In this document: positions 26,307-34,108 of the stretch, piece by piece | Layout of the letters: the number at the start of each line of letters is the position of its first letter | How positions within the stretch are numbered: position 1 is the first letter of the stretch | Assembly (NCBI RefSeq): GCF_002252475.1 | Contig: NZ_NNRK01000021.1 | Coordinates: 1-64,000 of the forward strand | Length of the DNA stretch: 64,000 nt | From: Brucella rhizosphaerae | GTDB lineage: Bacteria > Pseudomonadota > Alphaproteobacteria > Rhizobiales > Rhizobiaceae | Direction of reading: 5' to 3' | Notes under the pieces: model-generated | The model's input: only the letters and a program-made list of their open reading frames with translations | Databases searched by the model: none | Told to the model about the DNA's origin: nothing | Program-made: the position numbers and the translations under genes

Positions 26307-26309
26307 TAA
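25528..26309 (+). CDS. IS5-family transposase in two frames (probable programmed -1 frameshift)
   Basis: First frame 25528-25959 (143 aa): MARGDLSDVEWRIIEGLLPA, HDNRRFLNGMLHVLRVGCPW, and MIDSTTVRGHSQ with the first catalytic Asp. The second frame continues the homology from THKEAFGRSRGGFTTKIHAR through LFLADKGYDGD (second Asp) to YRDRNRIERMFNRLKQFRRI (catalytic Glu) and stops within the right end. The frames join if the ribosome slips back one base at the GCTAAAGGGGGACTC tract (about 25854-25868), the same layout used by two-frame IS427-group elements. A simple loss-of-function indel is the alternative. Confidence 0.8.
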
Positions 26310-26889
26310 GTCGCTGTTTGATGTATTCCGAATGGACCATGAATTCACTCTTGCGGGCCATCGAAGTCATAGTTCACACCGATCACATAGCAGTCACAGG
26401 TCATCAAGTGGGGGTTATTCATACCGTGCCCCAACCTATAGCCGGCCTTCTCCCAGTTATGCGGCACCGCTATATAATCCACCTGTAAGAACGGCGCCGT
26501 CTCCGGTTTATCCCGCGGCACCCTCAGGAAACGAGACGACAACACCAGCACCTTTGAAGGTTTTGCCCGGAAACACGGATAAGTTTCGTGAAATTGTTAA
26601 GCAAGTTCAGTTGGCCATGTTGGCGTACGGTTATTACTCAGGTCAGATTGATGGGGTACTCGGTTCCACATCGAAGGCAGGATTACAGCGTCTTCAAGCC
26701 GATTATGGGTTGAAGGTTACTGGGACGGTTACGCCTGAAACCCTTGATGCGCTAAAGATTTCGGCACGATAGAATTTGCGCCGTTGATGTTCTCCGGCAC
26801 GGTTCGCCGAAGCCTCGGGACCCAACTGGGGCATTTTCTGATACGGGTGCCTAAGATTAATTCTCCACGAAAATGCGGGAGTATGTGAT

Positions 26890-27468
26890 TTGCGCTTCAA
26901 AATAACTGCTCTCGTGTTCATCAGCGTGTCTATGGCCAACCTCACAGATGCGATAGCGACCCAGTTTCGCACGCTGAAAGAAGTTCAAAGTGAACTTACC
27001 TCCAGAGGGTTCGATCCGGGTTCCGCGGATGGTGTTTGGGGTCGCAAATCCGTCTTGGCACTGAAGAAGTTTCAGCGCGAAAGTGGGCTTGAGGAGAAAG
27101 GTACGATTGATAAACCAACGCTGGAAAAACTCTTTCCGATTGTTGACGCAGATACAGTCGTTTCGCAGAATTCCAGCGGTACAGCTATCATAACGCAGGC
27201 TCAAGATAGGAACTCCATAGGGACTGTAGCCGATGGTGGAACGACTGACGGGAATGCGGATTCCTCAAGCTTTAAGGTTCTGTTTTTTGGAGCTTTCTTA
27301 ATCGTCATGATGTTTTGGAGACGTGGCAAAAGAAAGAAGCCAGGTGGAGGTGAGGATGATCCGCTCGCCGCGAAAGTTGAACCAACTCTCAACGTAACTA
27401 AAGTTCGTTCACGATCTGAAGCTCCGAGGCTGGACGTCCGCGCCAAGCCTTCTACACGAAAAAGATAG
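26890..27468 (+). CDS. Exported peptidoglycan-binding protein with C-terminal membrane anchor
   Basis: 192 residues from a TTG start at 26890, supported by a GGGAG ribosome site eight bases upstream and by the signal peptide it gives (RFKITALVFISVSMANLTDA). Residues about 25-80 are a peptidoglycan-binding domain (VQSELTSRGFDPGSADGVWG, then KSVLALKKFQRESGL). A single membrane span (FKVLFFGAFLIVMMFW) is followed by a strongly basic cytoplasmic tail. Located 117 bases after the hxsA-like gene, whose protein ends in the same domain, so the two may act together at the cell wall. No closer family was recognised. Confidence 0.7.
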   Translation: MRFKITALVFISVSMANLTDAIATQFRTLKEVQSELTSRGFDPGSADGVWGRKSVLALKKFQRESGLEEKGTIDKPTLEKLFPIVDADTVVSQNSSGTAIITQAQDRNSIGTVADGGTTDGNADSSSFKVLFFGAFLIVMMFWRRGKRKKPGGGEDDPLAAKVEPTLNVTKVRSRSEAPRLDVRAKPSTRKR

Positions 27469-27512
27469 GGCGTTTTTAGCATGTAGATTTTTTGTGATTG
27501 AGATATAGCGTT

Positions 27513-27635
27513 ATGCTTCTTGATCTTATTAAGCGGCTTGAAACGGAAACTGAATATCACATTCGGCAGGCTCTAGCTGAAGCTTCCTCTAGGGGGAGTG
27601 TTGCGTCCGGAGGGAACTTGAACCAAGAATCTTGA
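27513..27635 (+). CDS. Possible 40-residue hydrophilic protein
   Basis: ATG at 27513 to TGA at 27635: MLLDLIKRLETETEYHIRQA followed by a short Ser/Gly-rich tail. It starts 44 bases after the peptidoglycan-binding protein on the same strand. The N-terminal amphipathic helix looks protein-like, but the ribosome site is weak and no family is recognised. Confidence 0.3.
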   Translation: MLLDLIKRLETETEYHIRQALAEASSRGSVASGGNLNQES

Positions 27636-27730
27636 CTGGCAATCATAGTTATTTTCTTTGATCCTTCACTCGTGCTCGCGCGCTTTTCGCTTTGAGGAGC
27701 TTGCTCTTTGACTGGATCATAATCCATCCA

Positions 27731-28804
27731 TTACTTTTTCAGCAGGCTTTCCACGATATCGGAGCCCAGTGTTGTTTTTAACGCATCAACTCCGTTTTTG
27801 GGCAATCTCGAAAGGCCACTGACGATGCCTTCTTTCCATGCGTCACCGCGGTTCCATGCTTCTTCCCAGGCATCTGTTAGCTCATCACCGTGACGCGTTT
27901 GCACCAGAGCTTCGAAGAGCAGAGCGGCCTGTGTAAGGTCCTTGTCTGCCTTCAAGCGTCCTAAGGTGTCTGCAAGCCTCCGCGAAGACACAATCAGTTT
28001 GTGAATGGCATATCTTTCCGGAGCAGGAACGAGGACGTTGACGCCTTCACGGAAAAGGAGCACCGTGCGGATAGGCTCGTAAATTAAGTAGTCGAGGAAA
28101 CGCAGGTTTTCCGCCGAGGCGCCACCCAGAGCCGGCATGGGCGATGGCTTTCCTGTGTATTCGTCTGATCCCCGGTTACCGGTCAGGAATTCCACTCTGT
28201 AGTCTTTGGCGTTCACGAAAGCGGTTACACTGACTTTATCTGTCTGATGCGGAACAGCCCGGAATTGTGGATCAACCGACTGTAATATTTCGAGGATTGG
28301 CGGCAGGCTGTCCTGGACCTCAGCTGATATTGCAAAGTCCTGAGCAAAATCCGCGTCGCCTGTCTGCATCGCTGTGGAAGGCAAGCGGACACCTAGCATT
28401 CCAGCGTAAGTGCTGAATGCCACTGACCCGATCAGGATAGCGCGCAACCGAAACAGTCCGGCCTCGGCTAAGGCTTTGGTGACATCGCCTGCAAAAGGAT
28501 CAGGACCGGGAAGGCCAGCGCGTCGCAGCGTGCTAACCATGCGCCTTCGCTCCCTAATGTTGTCCTTGATCTCTTTGTGGGTATTTACCCGCTCACTGAT
28601 CGCTTCGTCACTCGCAGGGCCTACGTAACTTCGTTTGTCTTTGCCTTCGGGGGTAGGGAGGTCGAAATACCAGTAATCACGATTTTTGACTGTAACGTTC
28701 ACGAACCATCCCTCCAGGGGAAAGTCTGCTGTAAATTGTGCATCCATTGTCCTCTGGGTTAACTCAGCGAACATTGTTCGATAACTGATGTCGATATCTT
28801 TCAT
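27731..28804 (-). CDS. GSU2403-type nucleotidyltransferase-fold protein
   Basis: 357 residues from the ATG at 28804. Characteristic stretch: LIGSVAFSTYAGMLGVRLPS then TGDADFAQDFAIS, where G-S and D-x-D form the polymerase-beta-like nucleotidyltransferase core; later FLTGNRGSDEYTG and IHKLIVSSRR are also typical. The family is of unknown function; other stand-alone nucleotidyltransferases of this fold (AbiEii, MntA) are toxins or antitoxins. The frame could start at TTG 28888, adding 28 residues, but that codon lies within a repeated palindromic element that looks like an operator, so the ATG is preferred. No partner gene is adjacent on the same strand. Confidence 0.7.
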   Translation of the reverse strand: MKDIDISYRTMFAELTQRTMDAQFTADFPLEGWFVNVTVKNRDYWYFDLPTPEGKDKRSYVGPASDEAISERVNTHKEIKDNIRERRRMVSTLRRAGLPGPDPFAGDVTKALAEAGLFRLRAILIGSVAFSTYAGMLGVRLPSTAMQTGDADFAQDFAISAEVQDSLPPILEILQSVDPQFRAVPHQTDKVSVTAFVNAKDYRVEFLTGNRGSDEYTGKPSPMPALGGASAENLRFLDYLIYEPIRTVLLFREGVNVLVPAPERYAIHKLIVSSRRLADTLGRLKADKDLTQAALLFEALVQTRHGDELTDAWEEAWNRGDAWKEGIVSGLSRLPKNGVDALKTTLGSDIVESLLKK

Positions 28805-28870
28805 CCCTGAAGCTTCTCTTTTTAAGTGATCTGGCTCTGGTGAGGGTCGAGAAAACCATTTCGCGACGGT

Positions 28871-28947
28871 GTTATAAGTTTCTGTCAAAACCTTATAACC
28901 GAGTTATGGGTTGTTGTCATTATAAGCTATTGGCAGAACCTTATAAC
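28871..28947 (-). promoter_or_regulatory. Double palindromic operator upstream of the nucleotidyltransferase
   Basis: Two direct copies of a dyad TTATAAG-N13-CTTATAA at 28872-28898 and 28920-28946, 48 bases apart. The first is extended to GTTATAAG/CTTATAAC. The copies also agree over most of the inner bases (23 of 28 positions), so they are repeats of one binding site, not chance AT-rich sequence. They lie 67-143 bases before the ATG at 28804, where a promoter would be, and suggest cooperative repression. Confidence 0.6.
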
Positions 28948-29193
28948 GAGTGAACCGGCAAAAGACCTCCAAATAGCGGAAGTAAACATTTTTCGTTTGG
29001 TTCACGACTGTATCGACGTGATTCAATAGCGTACGTTCCGCTCGTCCCTTCCTCCTGTCAGCTATCCGGTCGTGATACTGACAGGAGGGAGAATTATGCC
29101 CGACTAAAGTCTGACAGACGACGGCAGTCCGTCATATCTAATATTGGCATCTATTCAGCAACAAGCGGCATAGCGTAGAATCTGAACTCCAGC
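28948..29193. other. Intergenic stretch with an inverted repeat
   Basis: Between the nucleotidyltransferase promoter and the end of the recombinase gene. It contains an 11-bp perfect inverted repeat CCTCCTGTCAG / CTGACAGGAGG at 29051-29061 and 29078-29088 with a 16-base spacer. No T-tract follows on either strand, so a protein-binding or recombination site is as likely as a terminator for the recombinase gene. Confidence 0.45.
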
Positions 29194-31047
29194 TCAAACC
29201 TCCATCCATACCTGATTGAGAGTTCGGGCAGCCAGCGCAGCTTTATCCTGCGGCAGAAAACGCCCATAATGGCTTGCAACCATCTCTGGAGTGTCCTGAA
29301 TTGCATAACTGGCCTGTTCGTAAGAACCTGTTTGTTTGAGAATATGGGTGGCCAGAACATCGCGCACATTATGCGGTCCATGGGGAAGTAAGCCTTTGAT
29401 CGCACCCCTGTCAGTATATGGATTGTAAATGCCATACCGCTGTATTGTGAGCCGCCATGCTTCGTAAAACGTCGTCTGGTTATAAGCTGCATCTTCACTC
29501 GTCAGTTTTACCGTCTTCACGAACAGTGTGCCTGGATCTTCTGCTTTGCCGAGCAGGACAGCCCGATGCCGGCTGATATAGTTCTCAAGGTGCGTATAAA
29601 GGTCAAGCAGGTCGGGGAGAACCAGCCGAAATGGTTTTGAACCAAAGAATGATGAATTGGAGTTCTTAAAAGCAACTGCCGGTATGAAAACTTCCCAGCC
29701 ATTATCGCGATCGCTCCAGCGGATCTCACCACGCTTCATATCCTCAAGACGACGCTCCGGTGTTGGGAAATGCCCGCGCGGACAGACGAGAAGCTGACGC
29801 AGGTTCTTTTGGCGAAGCCCAAGATGCAATCCAAGCCGAAGCATTAAAAATGACCGGACAGCTTCAGCGGCCTGTACAGGATAACGACCTTCATCTGGAA
29901 TGCGTTTTACAATTTCGTCTGTGATTTTTCTATATTCAGCGAGTGGTCTGTCAGCCGCGAGAATGCACATGATCGGTTCGAACGGATCCGGGTGAACACG
30001 CATCACGCGCTGGACCTCCCTTGATCGATGTGTTGCATGTTTAAAGCACTCAGCGCATGCTCCATGCCAGTCCTGCTGCGCAAATTCGATTTCTTCAGCC
30101 GTCACCAATCCCCCAACAGGCTCTAGTCCCCTTGCCAGTTCAGCGTGTTGCCACATCCAGCCGGTTTCAGGTCGTGTCATGCCGAGAAGTGCGCTCAGCA
30201 TGTCCTGCTCCCACGATGTGTAAAATCCGCGTCGCTTCTCTCGCCACTGAAGGTACGAGTCCCATATTCCGGGAAATACCAGCAAGCCGAACGTTATGTG
30301 TCGCAATGGAATGCCCCGGCCCTTAACTTCGCCATCCGGCGAAGCGGCGAGGGCGCCGAATAGAAGGCCGAAATGTTCGACTTTTTGCGATGCTGTCTCT
30401 TCTCCCCAGACACCGGTTCGCTGAAATCCGACTGATGTCAGTGTTGCCGTCTTAAACCGTACGAGATTGGCCATTTCCATTGCAAGGCGCGGAGCTGCAT
30501 CCACAACGCCAGCCAGCAGATCAGGATCATCGATGGCAACATTTTCATCAGAGCGGTAATCAAATACCAGAGTCTCTGATCTCGTTCGCGGGGACAAAAC
30601 CTGTCCGTAAGTGATCCCGGGGAACCGTATGGCATATCGCTGTCTGGACGCCTTCGCCTGAAACCGGCGATAATTGGTTGAGCCTGATACGATTACGCGG
30701 CGGACCCATTCCAGGATCTCGTCTCTTTTGCTGAATGGAAGCTGATTAAAGTCGTCGGGCAAGTGCCATACAATACGTCGTCGTTCAGAAGCGCTGATGT
30801 CATCACCCACTTCATGACCATATACCGACCGGGTCTGATGTGGCAGTCTGGATTTAAAATAACCCTCTGGCAGTCGATAACGTCTCTCTATCCTTGAAAG
30901 CACATCGAAGCTGTCGGCGGAGCGGGGCGTTTTTGTGCCATTCGCCCAATTGGCTATCGTACGGATATCAAATATCTCATGCTGTTTCACAACCGCACGG
31001 TGGAGACGCCAGTTAGTCTCATTGAACCTGCGCATGTGATAATTCAA
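29194..31047 (-). CDS. Large tyrosine-recombinase-like protein
   Basis: 617 residues. The C-terminal third has tyrosine-recombinase landmarks: LRLGLHLGLRQKNLRQL (first Arg), then PHGPHNVRDVLATHILKQTG (H-x-x-R), and MVASHYGRFLP, in which the Tyr is the candidate nucleophile. The usual LGH box ahead of it reads YAIQDTPE, so the second His is replaced. The N-terminal 400 residues (helical, with CAECFKHATHRS, which could bind metal) are not recognised. The protein would mediate site-specific recombination of an integrated or plasmid element. It follows a small 148-residue gene by 45 bases, probably one operon. Confidence 0.65.
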   Translation of the reverse strand: MNYHMRRFNETNWRLHRAVVKQHEIFDIRTIANWANGTKTPRSADSFDVLSRIERRYRLPEGYFKSRLPHQTRSVYGHEVGDDISASERRRIVWHLPDDFNQLPFSKRDEILEWVRRVIVSGSTNYRRFQAKASRQRYAIRFPGITYGQVLSPRTRSETLVFDYRSDENVAIDDPDLLAGVVDAAPRLAMEMANLVRFKTATLTSVGFQRTGVWGEETASQKVEHFGLLFGALAASPDGEVKGRGIPLRHITFGLLVFPGIWDSYLQWREKRRGFYTSWEQDMLSALLGMTRPETGWMWQHAELARGLEPVGGLVTAEEIEFAQQDWHGACAECFKHATHRSREVQRVMRVHPDPFEPIMCILAADRPLAEYRKITDEIVKRIPDEGRYPVQAAEAVRSFLMLRLGLHLGLRQKNLRQLLVCPRGHFPTPERRLEDMKRGEIRWSDRDNGWEVFIPAVAFKNSNSSFFGSKPFRLVLPDLLDLYTHLENYISRHRAVLLGKAEDPGTLFVKTVKLTSEDAAYNQTTFYEAWRLTIQRYGIYNPYTDRGAIKGLLPHGPHNVRDVLATHILKQTGSYEQASYAIQDTPEMVASHYGRFLPQDKAALAARTLNQVWMEV

Positions 31048-31092
31048 AGCATGCTGGAAAGCCTGCGGATCCTCAACCCAGTCGAACAGCGG

Positions 31093-31539
31093 CTAAGGAA
31101 ACTCCTCGACAGGATCCCTCGACACTGCTGCGGACGGCTGGGGACGGACTGGTGTTTTTCCGGATGCCGAAACGGGAGATCTCACCTGCTTCGGCACGCG
31201 AACTGCGGGGCGCCGTTCCCGTACGTTTCGTTTAGGTTTAATCTGATCTGTTCGGGGAACTCCATTGTCGACCCACCGAATTATGGATTCCAGCGCAGGC
31301 CGGATGATAGTCTTCAGCTTATCTGTGAATTCGCAATCTATCCGGCTTTCCGAAGCCAATGATAACCAGTCAATCTGACTTCGGCGCATCGGAGGTTTTT
31401 TGCGATTCACGATCAAATCATTAAAATATGATTTGATTTTATTGAGTATTTCATCCGACACGTGTGGCTCAACGCGCTTGTCGCAGAATTCGGAAATCAT
31501 ACTTTGAAATTGAAGAGGTGAAGAAATCTGTGTGTTCAT
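31093..31539 (-). CDS. Conserved-looking hypothetical protein upstream of the recombinase
   Basis: 148 residues, no family recognised. Residues 1-90 are mixed helical and charged (MNTQISSPLQFQSMISEFCD, FTDKLKTIIRPALESIIRWV); residues 95-148 are very basic and Pro/Ser/Val-rich (KPKRNVRERRPAVRVPKQVR), like a disordered nucleic-acid-binding tail. Same strand and 45 bases upstream of the recombinase-like gene, so probably co-transcribed and possibly an accessory directionality or DNA-binding factor. Confidence 0.5.
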   Translation of the reverse strand: MNTQISSPLQFQSMISEFCDKRVEPHVSDEILNKIKSYFNDLIVNRKKPPMRRSQIDWLSLASESRIDCEFTDKLKTIIRPALESIIRWVDNGVPRTDQIKPKRNVRERRPAVRVPKQVRSPVSASGKTPVRPQPSAAVSRDPVEEFP

Positions 31540-31764
31540 TGTAGCCCAAATTGCTGAATTGACCGGCGTGTTGCCGGGCGTGGGCTGCTAATGCGAAATA
31601 ATTAATCTATTCTGAAGCTTACCGAAATTTTCAAGGATGTTGGAGGTTCATATCCCTTCAAGGCGTAGCGTTCTATGGCTCTAGCGACAGTTCGCTTCTT
31701 GACTGATTATCATAATCAACGGGCTAGCCGAGAACGTAAAATGGATAGGTAGCTGGTAGAATAA

Positions 31765-31783
31765 ATTGGCAAACCTTGCCAAT
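31765..31783 (+). promoter_or_regulatory. Operator-like palindrome before parD remnant
   Basis: Perfect 8-bp dyad ATTGGCAA-ACC-TTGCCAAT, 35 bases before the parD start. Antitoxins of the ribbon-helix-helix type repress their own operon by binding such sites, so this is probably the autoregulatory operator. Confidence 0.55.
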
Positions 31784-31817
31784 CTGCGATTATAAATTGT
31801 AGCGAAGGGAGAATTTG

Positions 31818-32072
31818 ATGGTAACGATGAACGTATCGCTCCCTCATCCTATGAAAGAATGGGTTGAGGCTCAGGCCAAAATGGGACGCTATTCGAACAC
31901 GAGTGACTATGTGCGCGATTTGATCCGTAAAGATCAGATGCGTAGCGATAAGATTGCGACGATGCAGCGCTTTGTCGACGAAGGCTAACAAAGTGGCCCG
32001 GGAAGTCGTTCGCAGGATGAACTCTTCGCTAAGGCAATCGACAACGCCGAAAAATCTCTGAAACGCAACTAA
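31818..32072 (+). pseudogene. parD: ParD-type antitoxin with premature stop; ParE lost
   Basis: ATG at 31818 gives MNVSLPHPMKEWVEAQAKMG then RYSNTSDYVRDLIRKDQ, the standard ribbon-helix-helix start of ParD antitoxins, but a TAA at 31986 ends it after 56 codons. Reading through the stop gives a good ParD C-terminus (SRSQDELFAKAIDNAEKS) to a TAA at 32070. That stop overlaps the ATG (TAATG) of a would-be parE, of which only about four codons remain before an IS6-type end at 32084. The toxin gene is therefore gone; the truncated antitoxin could still bind DNA. Confidence 0.7.
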
Positions 32073-32083
32073 TGGAATTTAAG

Positions 32084-32805
32084 GGTGCTGTCACATTGTT
32101 TGAAGTAGACTCGTGCTGAAGGGGGCAATTGGATTGCAGGCCAGTTGATGCGCTATGGCGTTCCGTTCCGTGATTTTGCGTTTTTGCGATGCGCTCGGAT
32201 CAGGCCCGCTGGACTGTTGGAACTGGATTGAGCGAAAATAGTTTCGCGTGGCAGAGAAGATGGATACGAAATGTTGCAAGGATCCAATTGATCGAAAGCC
32301 TTGTTGAGTTCGCTCTCGTTTCCGAAACGGCAAGTGCGAATTTTCAGCTCGGTTGTTTAGTCCCTTGTGTGATCGATGATCCACATTAGCCATGACTTGA
32401 CGCTTGGCAGCCTTGGTGTTGCGGTGGGTTTGAACAATCTCATCAAGCACATATCCATCTTGATCAACTGCGCGCCAGAGCCAGCATTTTTCCCGCCGAT
32501 ACTAACAACAACTTCATCAAGATGCCAGACATCACGGTTCGAAGGTGACTTGCGACGCAATCGCGACGTAAGCAGAGAACCATGCGACCGGCACCATCGG
32601 CGGATTGTTTCGTAAGAAACCTCAATGCCACGCTCAAGCATCATTTCTTCAACTTCACGCAGGCTGAGATTGAAACGGAAGTACAGCCAGATTGCACGAG
32701 CTACGATTGAGATCGGAAAGCGATGGTTTTTGTACGTGGGCGCGTGCACATTCATAAACATCAAATATCGCAATCTCATTGACGAATAATCAATGTGACA
32801 GCACC
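32084..32805 (-). mobile_element. Decayed IS6-family element
   Basis: 722-bp element bounded by perfect 15-bp inverted repeats GGTGCTGTCACATTG (32084-32098) and its complement (32791-32805). The minus-strand transposase starts near 32780 (HRFPISIVARAIWLYFRFNL, then EVEEMMLERGIEVSYETIRRW, VWHLDEVVVSIGGK), shifts frame near 32470, and resumes as VDHRSHKGLNNRAENSHLPF. Roughly 25 residues around the second catalytic Asp are missing, so it cannot transpose. Flanking 8-mers differ, so there is no target duplication. It removed parE on its left side. Confidence 0.75.
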
Positions 32806-33045
32806 GCGGCGAGTATTTAATAACCCACCGATTCAACGTTGCATGGTCAATCTCTACGCCGCGTTCAGCCATTATTTCCTGTAGGTCACGATACGAAACC
32901 GAATAACGAACATAGAAGAAAACAGCATATAGGATGACACTGTTGGGAAAATGAACAAGCTTGAAATCAACCATGGTCAATGCCTCGCTTCTATCTGCAA
33001 TCGACGAAAGCCATCGCACAAAGTAGCAGACCTGAAAAGTTTGTG
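32806..33045 (-). pseudogene. N-terminal fragment of a second IS6-family transposase
   Basis: Minus-strand residues MVDFKLVHFPNSVILYAVFF then YVRYSVSYRDLQEIMAERGV and EIDHATLNRWVIKYSP are the N-terminus of another IS6 transposase, distinct from its neighbours. It is cut by the IS6 element at 32805. An open frame from 33190 runs through three different IS pieces here, which makes it look like one 277-residue gene; it is a mosaic. Confidence 0.65.
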
Positions 33046-33510
33046 ACATGACCTGCAATTCATCGATCCGGCGCATCAGTGACAGATCGCCATCCGATAC
33101 CGGGCGCGATGAATAGTAGACACTGCTACGGCTGAACCCAAGGAGCTTCGCCTGCTTTGCGACCGATAGCTTGTGCGTGCGGTCGATCATTTCTTTCCGC
33201 TCAGCAATCCCACCTTGCTGAGCGCTCCGGCTAAAAAATCATTTTCCAGAGTTAGCTCGCCGATTTTGGCGTGAAGCGTTTTGACATCGACGTAGGCCCC
33301 GCTGGCTCCGTCTTGGTCTCGTCGCCAAAAACACCAGTCTCCCCCTCTAGAGGCTGTTCTATCCATTGCTTGATCTGGTTCGCGTGCACGTCGAATTGCT
33401 GGGATAATTACACAAGCGTCTTCTCGCCTCTGATTGCAGCGAGCGCAACTTTTGCCTTGAAAGCCGGGCTATGTGGGTCCAGCGTGGTCGTCTCGTCATA
33501 GTATCTCCTG
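33046..33510 (-). pseudogene. IS3-family remnant (orfA and start of orfB)
   Basis: From 33505 the minus strand reads an IS3-type OrfA in fragments: MTRRPRWTH, then in another frame SPAFKAKVALAAIRGEKTLV followed by an in-frame stop, LSQQFDVHANQIKQW, and after a further shift VDVKTLHAKIGELTLENDFL. The start of OrfB follows at 33190 (MIDRTHKLSVAKQAKLLGFS, RSSVYYSSRPV) and is cut off by IS6 sequence near 33045. Several indels and a nonsense codon show long decay. Confidence 0.7.
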
Positions 33511-34108
33511 TTCTCGGCATCTAAGCCGAAGTCAGGCAGAAATTCCACTTATCCTAGTTGTTCAAATTTCCCGAACCACTTCTCTAATTGAGCCCAAACA
33601 TCCTTTGTACAGGTGGGTCAGCAAATTTAAGGAGGGTTCCCATCTGTTGAGAGTTGCAGCTTTAAAGCAGATCGTTTGATTCTCAGGATCGACGAGCTGC
33701 CGACACAAATCTGTCTGGTTTTTCCAAACGTTCCAATCATCCCAGCGACTTGTGTCTCTTTAATCGGGACTATTTGCTCTCACTGGACTTAGAGCTCTTT
33801 TATTATTTCATTGGGCTTTCCTCCGATCACATGAGTTTTTCATACATATTCCTTCAACTTAAGTCGAAAGTGTCCGTTATTATCGCCGATATGGCTTGAC
33901 AATTTAGGGGAAATCTCGCATCCGACTAAATATTATTCTGGTTGCAGCATTGCTGTTCTGCGTGTGGGGCGGGAGGAACTTCAGACAATTCGGCAACCAA
34001 CGCATGCATAGTTCAATCGAGTATCGATCATCATAATTGGCAAAGTCTTTTATATGATCCACCGACCTTTGAGTGGGAATTGGTCGGTTCAATCGGGGAC
34101 GTATTGAA
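33511..34108. other. Intergenic stretch before the CDI operon
   Basis: 598 bases without a recognisable gene. It presumably includes the outer end of the IS3 remnant and the promoter of the plus-strand operon starting at 34109; no promoter could be assigned with confidence. Confidence 0.35.

Larger units (their letters stand above)
25445..26772 (+). pseudogene. hxsA: His-Xaa-Ser repeat protein (HxsA-like), interrupted by an IS5-family element
   Basis: The 3' part (26309-26772) encodes LAGHRSHSSHRSHSSHRSSS, a low-complexity Pro/Ser/Tyr linker, and a C-terminal peptidoglycan-binding domain (VQLAMLAYGYYSGQIDGVLG, then QRLQADYGLKVTGTVTPETL). His-Xaa-Ser repeats plus this domain are the hallmark of HxsA, the substrate-like protein of the radical-SAM Hxs maturation system. 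Removing the IS (25458-26306) and one TA duplicate restores an ATG frame at 25445 starting MRLIKSLFDVFRMDHEFTLA, total about 158 residues. So the gene was intact before insertion at codon 5. An internal ATG at 26332 could still yield the repeat-containing part. The maturation genes hxsB, hxsC and hxsD are not in the window. Confidence 0.75.

Noticed and set aside
28804-28888. TTG start of the nucleotidyltransferase at 28888
   Set aside because: The codon lies within one of the two repeated dyads, which behave as a DNA-level element; the ATG at 28804 fits the family start better.
32357-33190. Complete 277-residue transposase
   Set aside because: It is a chimera of IS3 and two IS6 fragments read in one open frame, not one gene.
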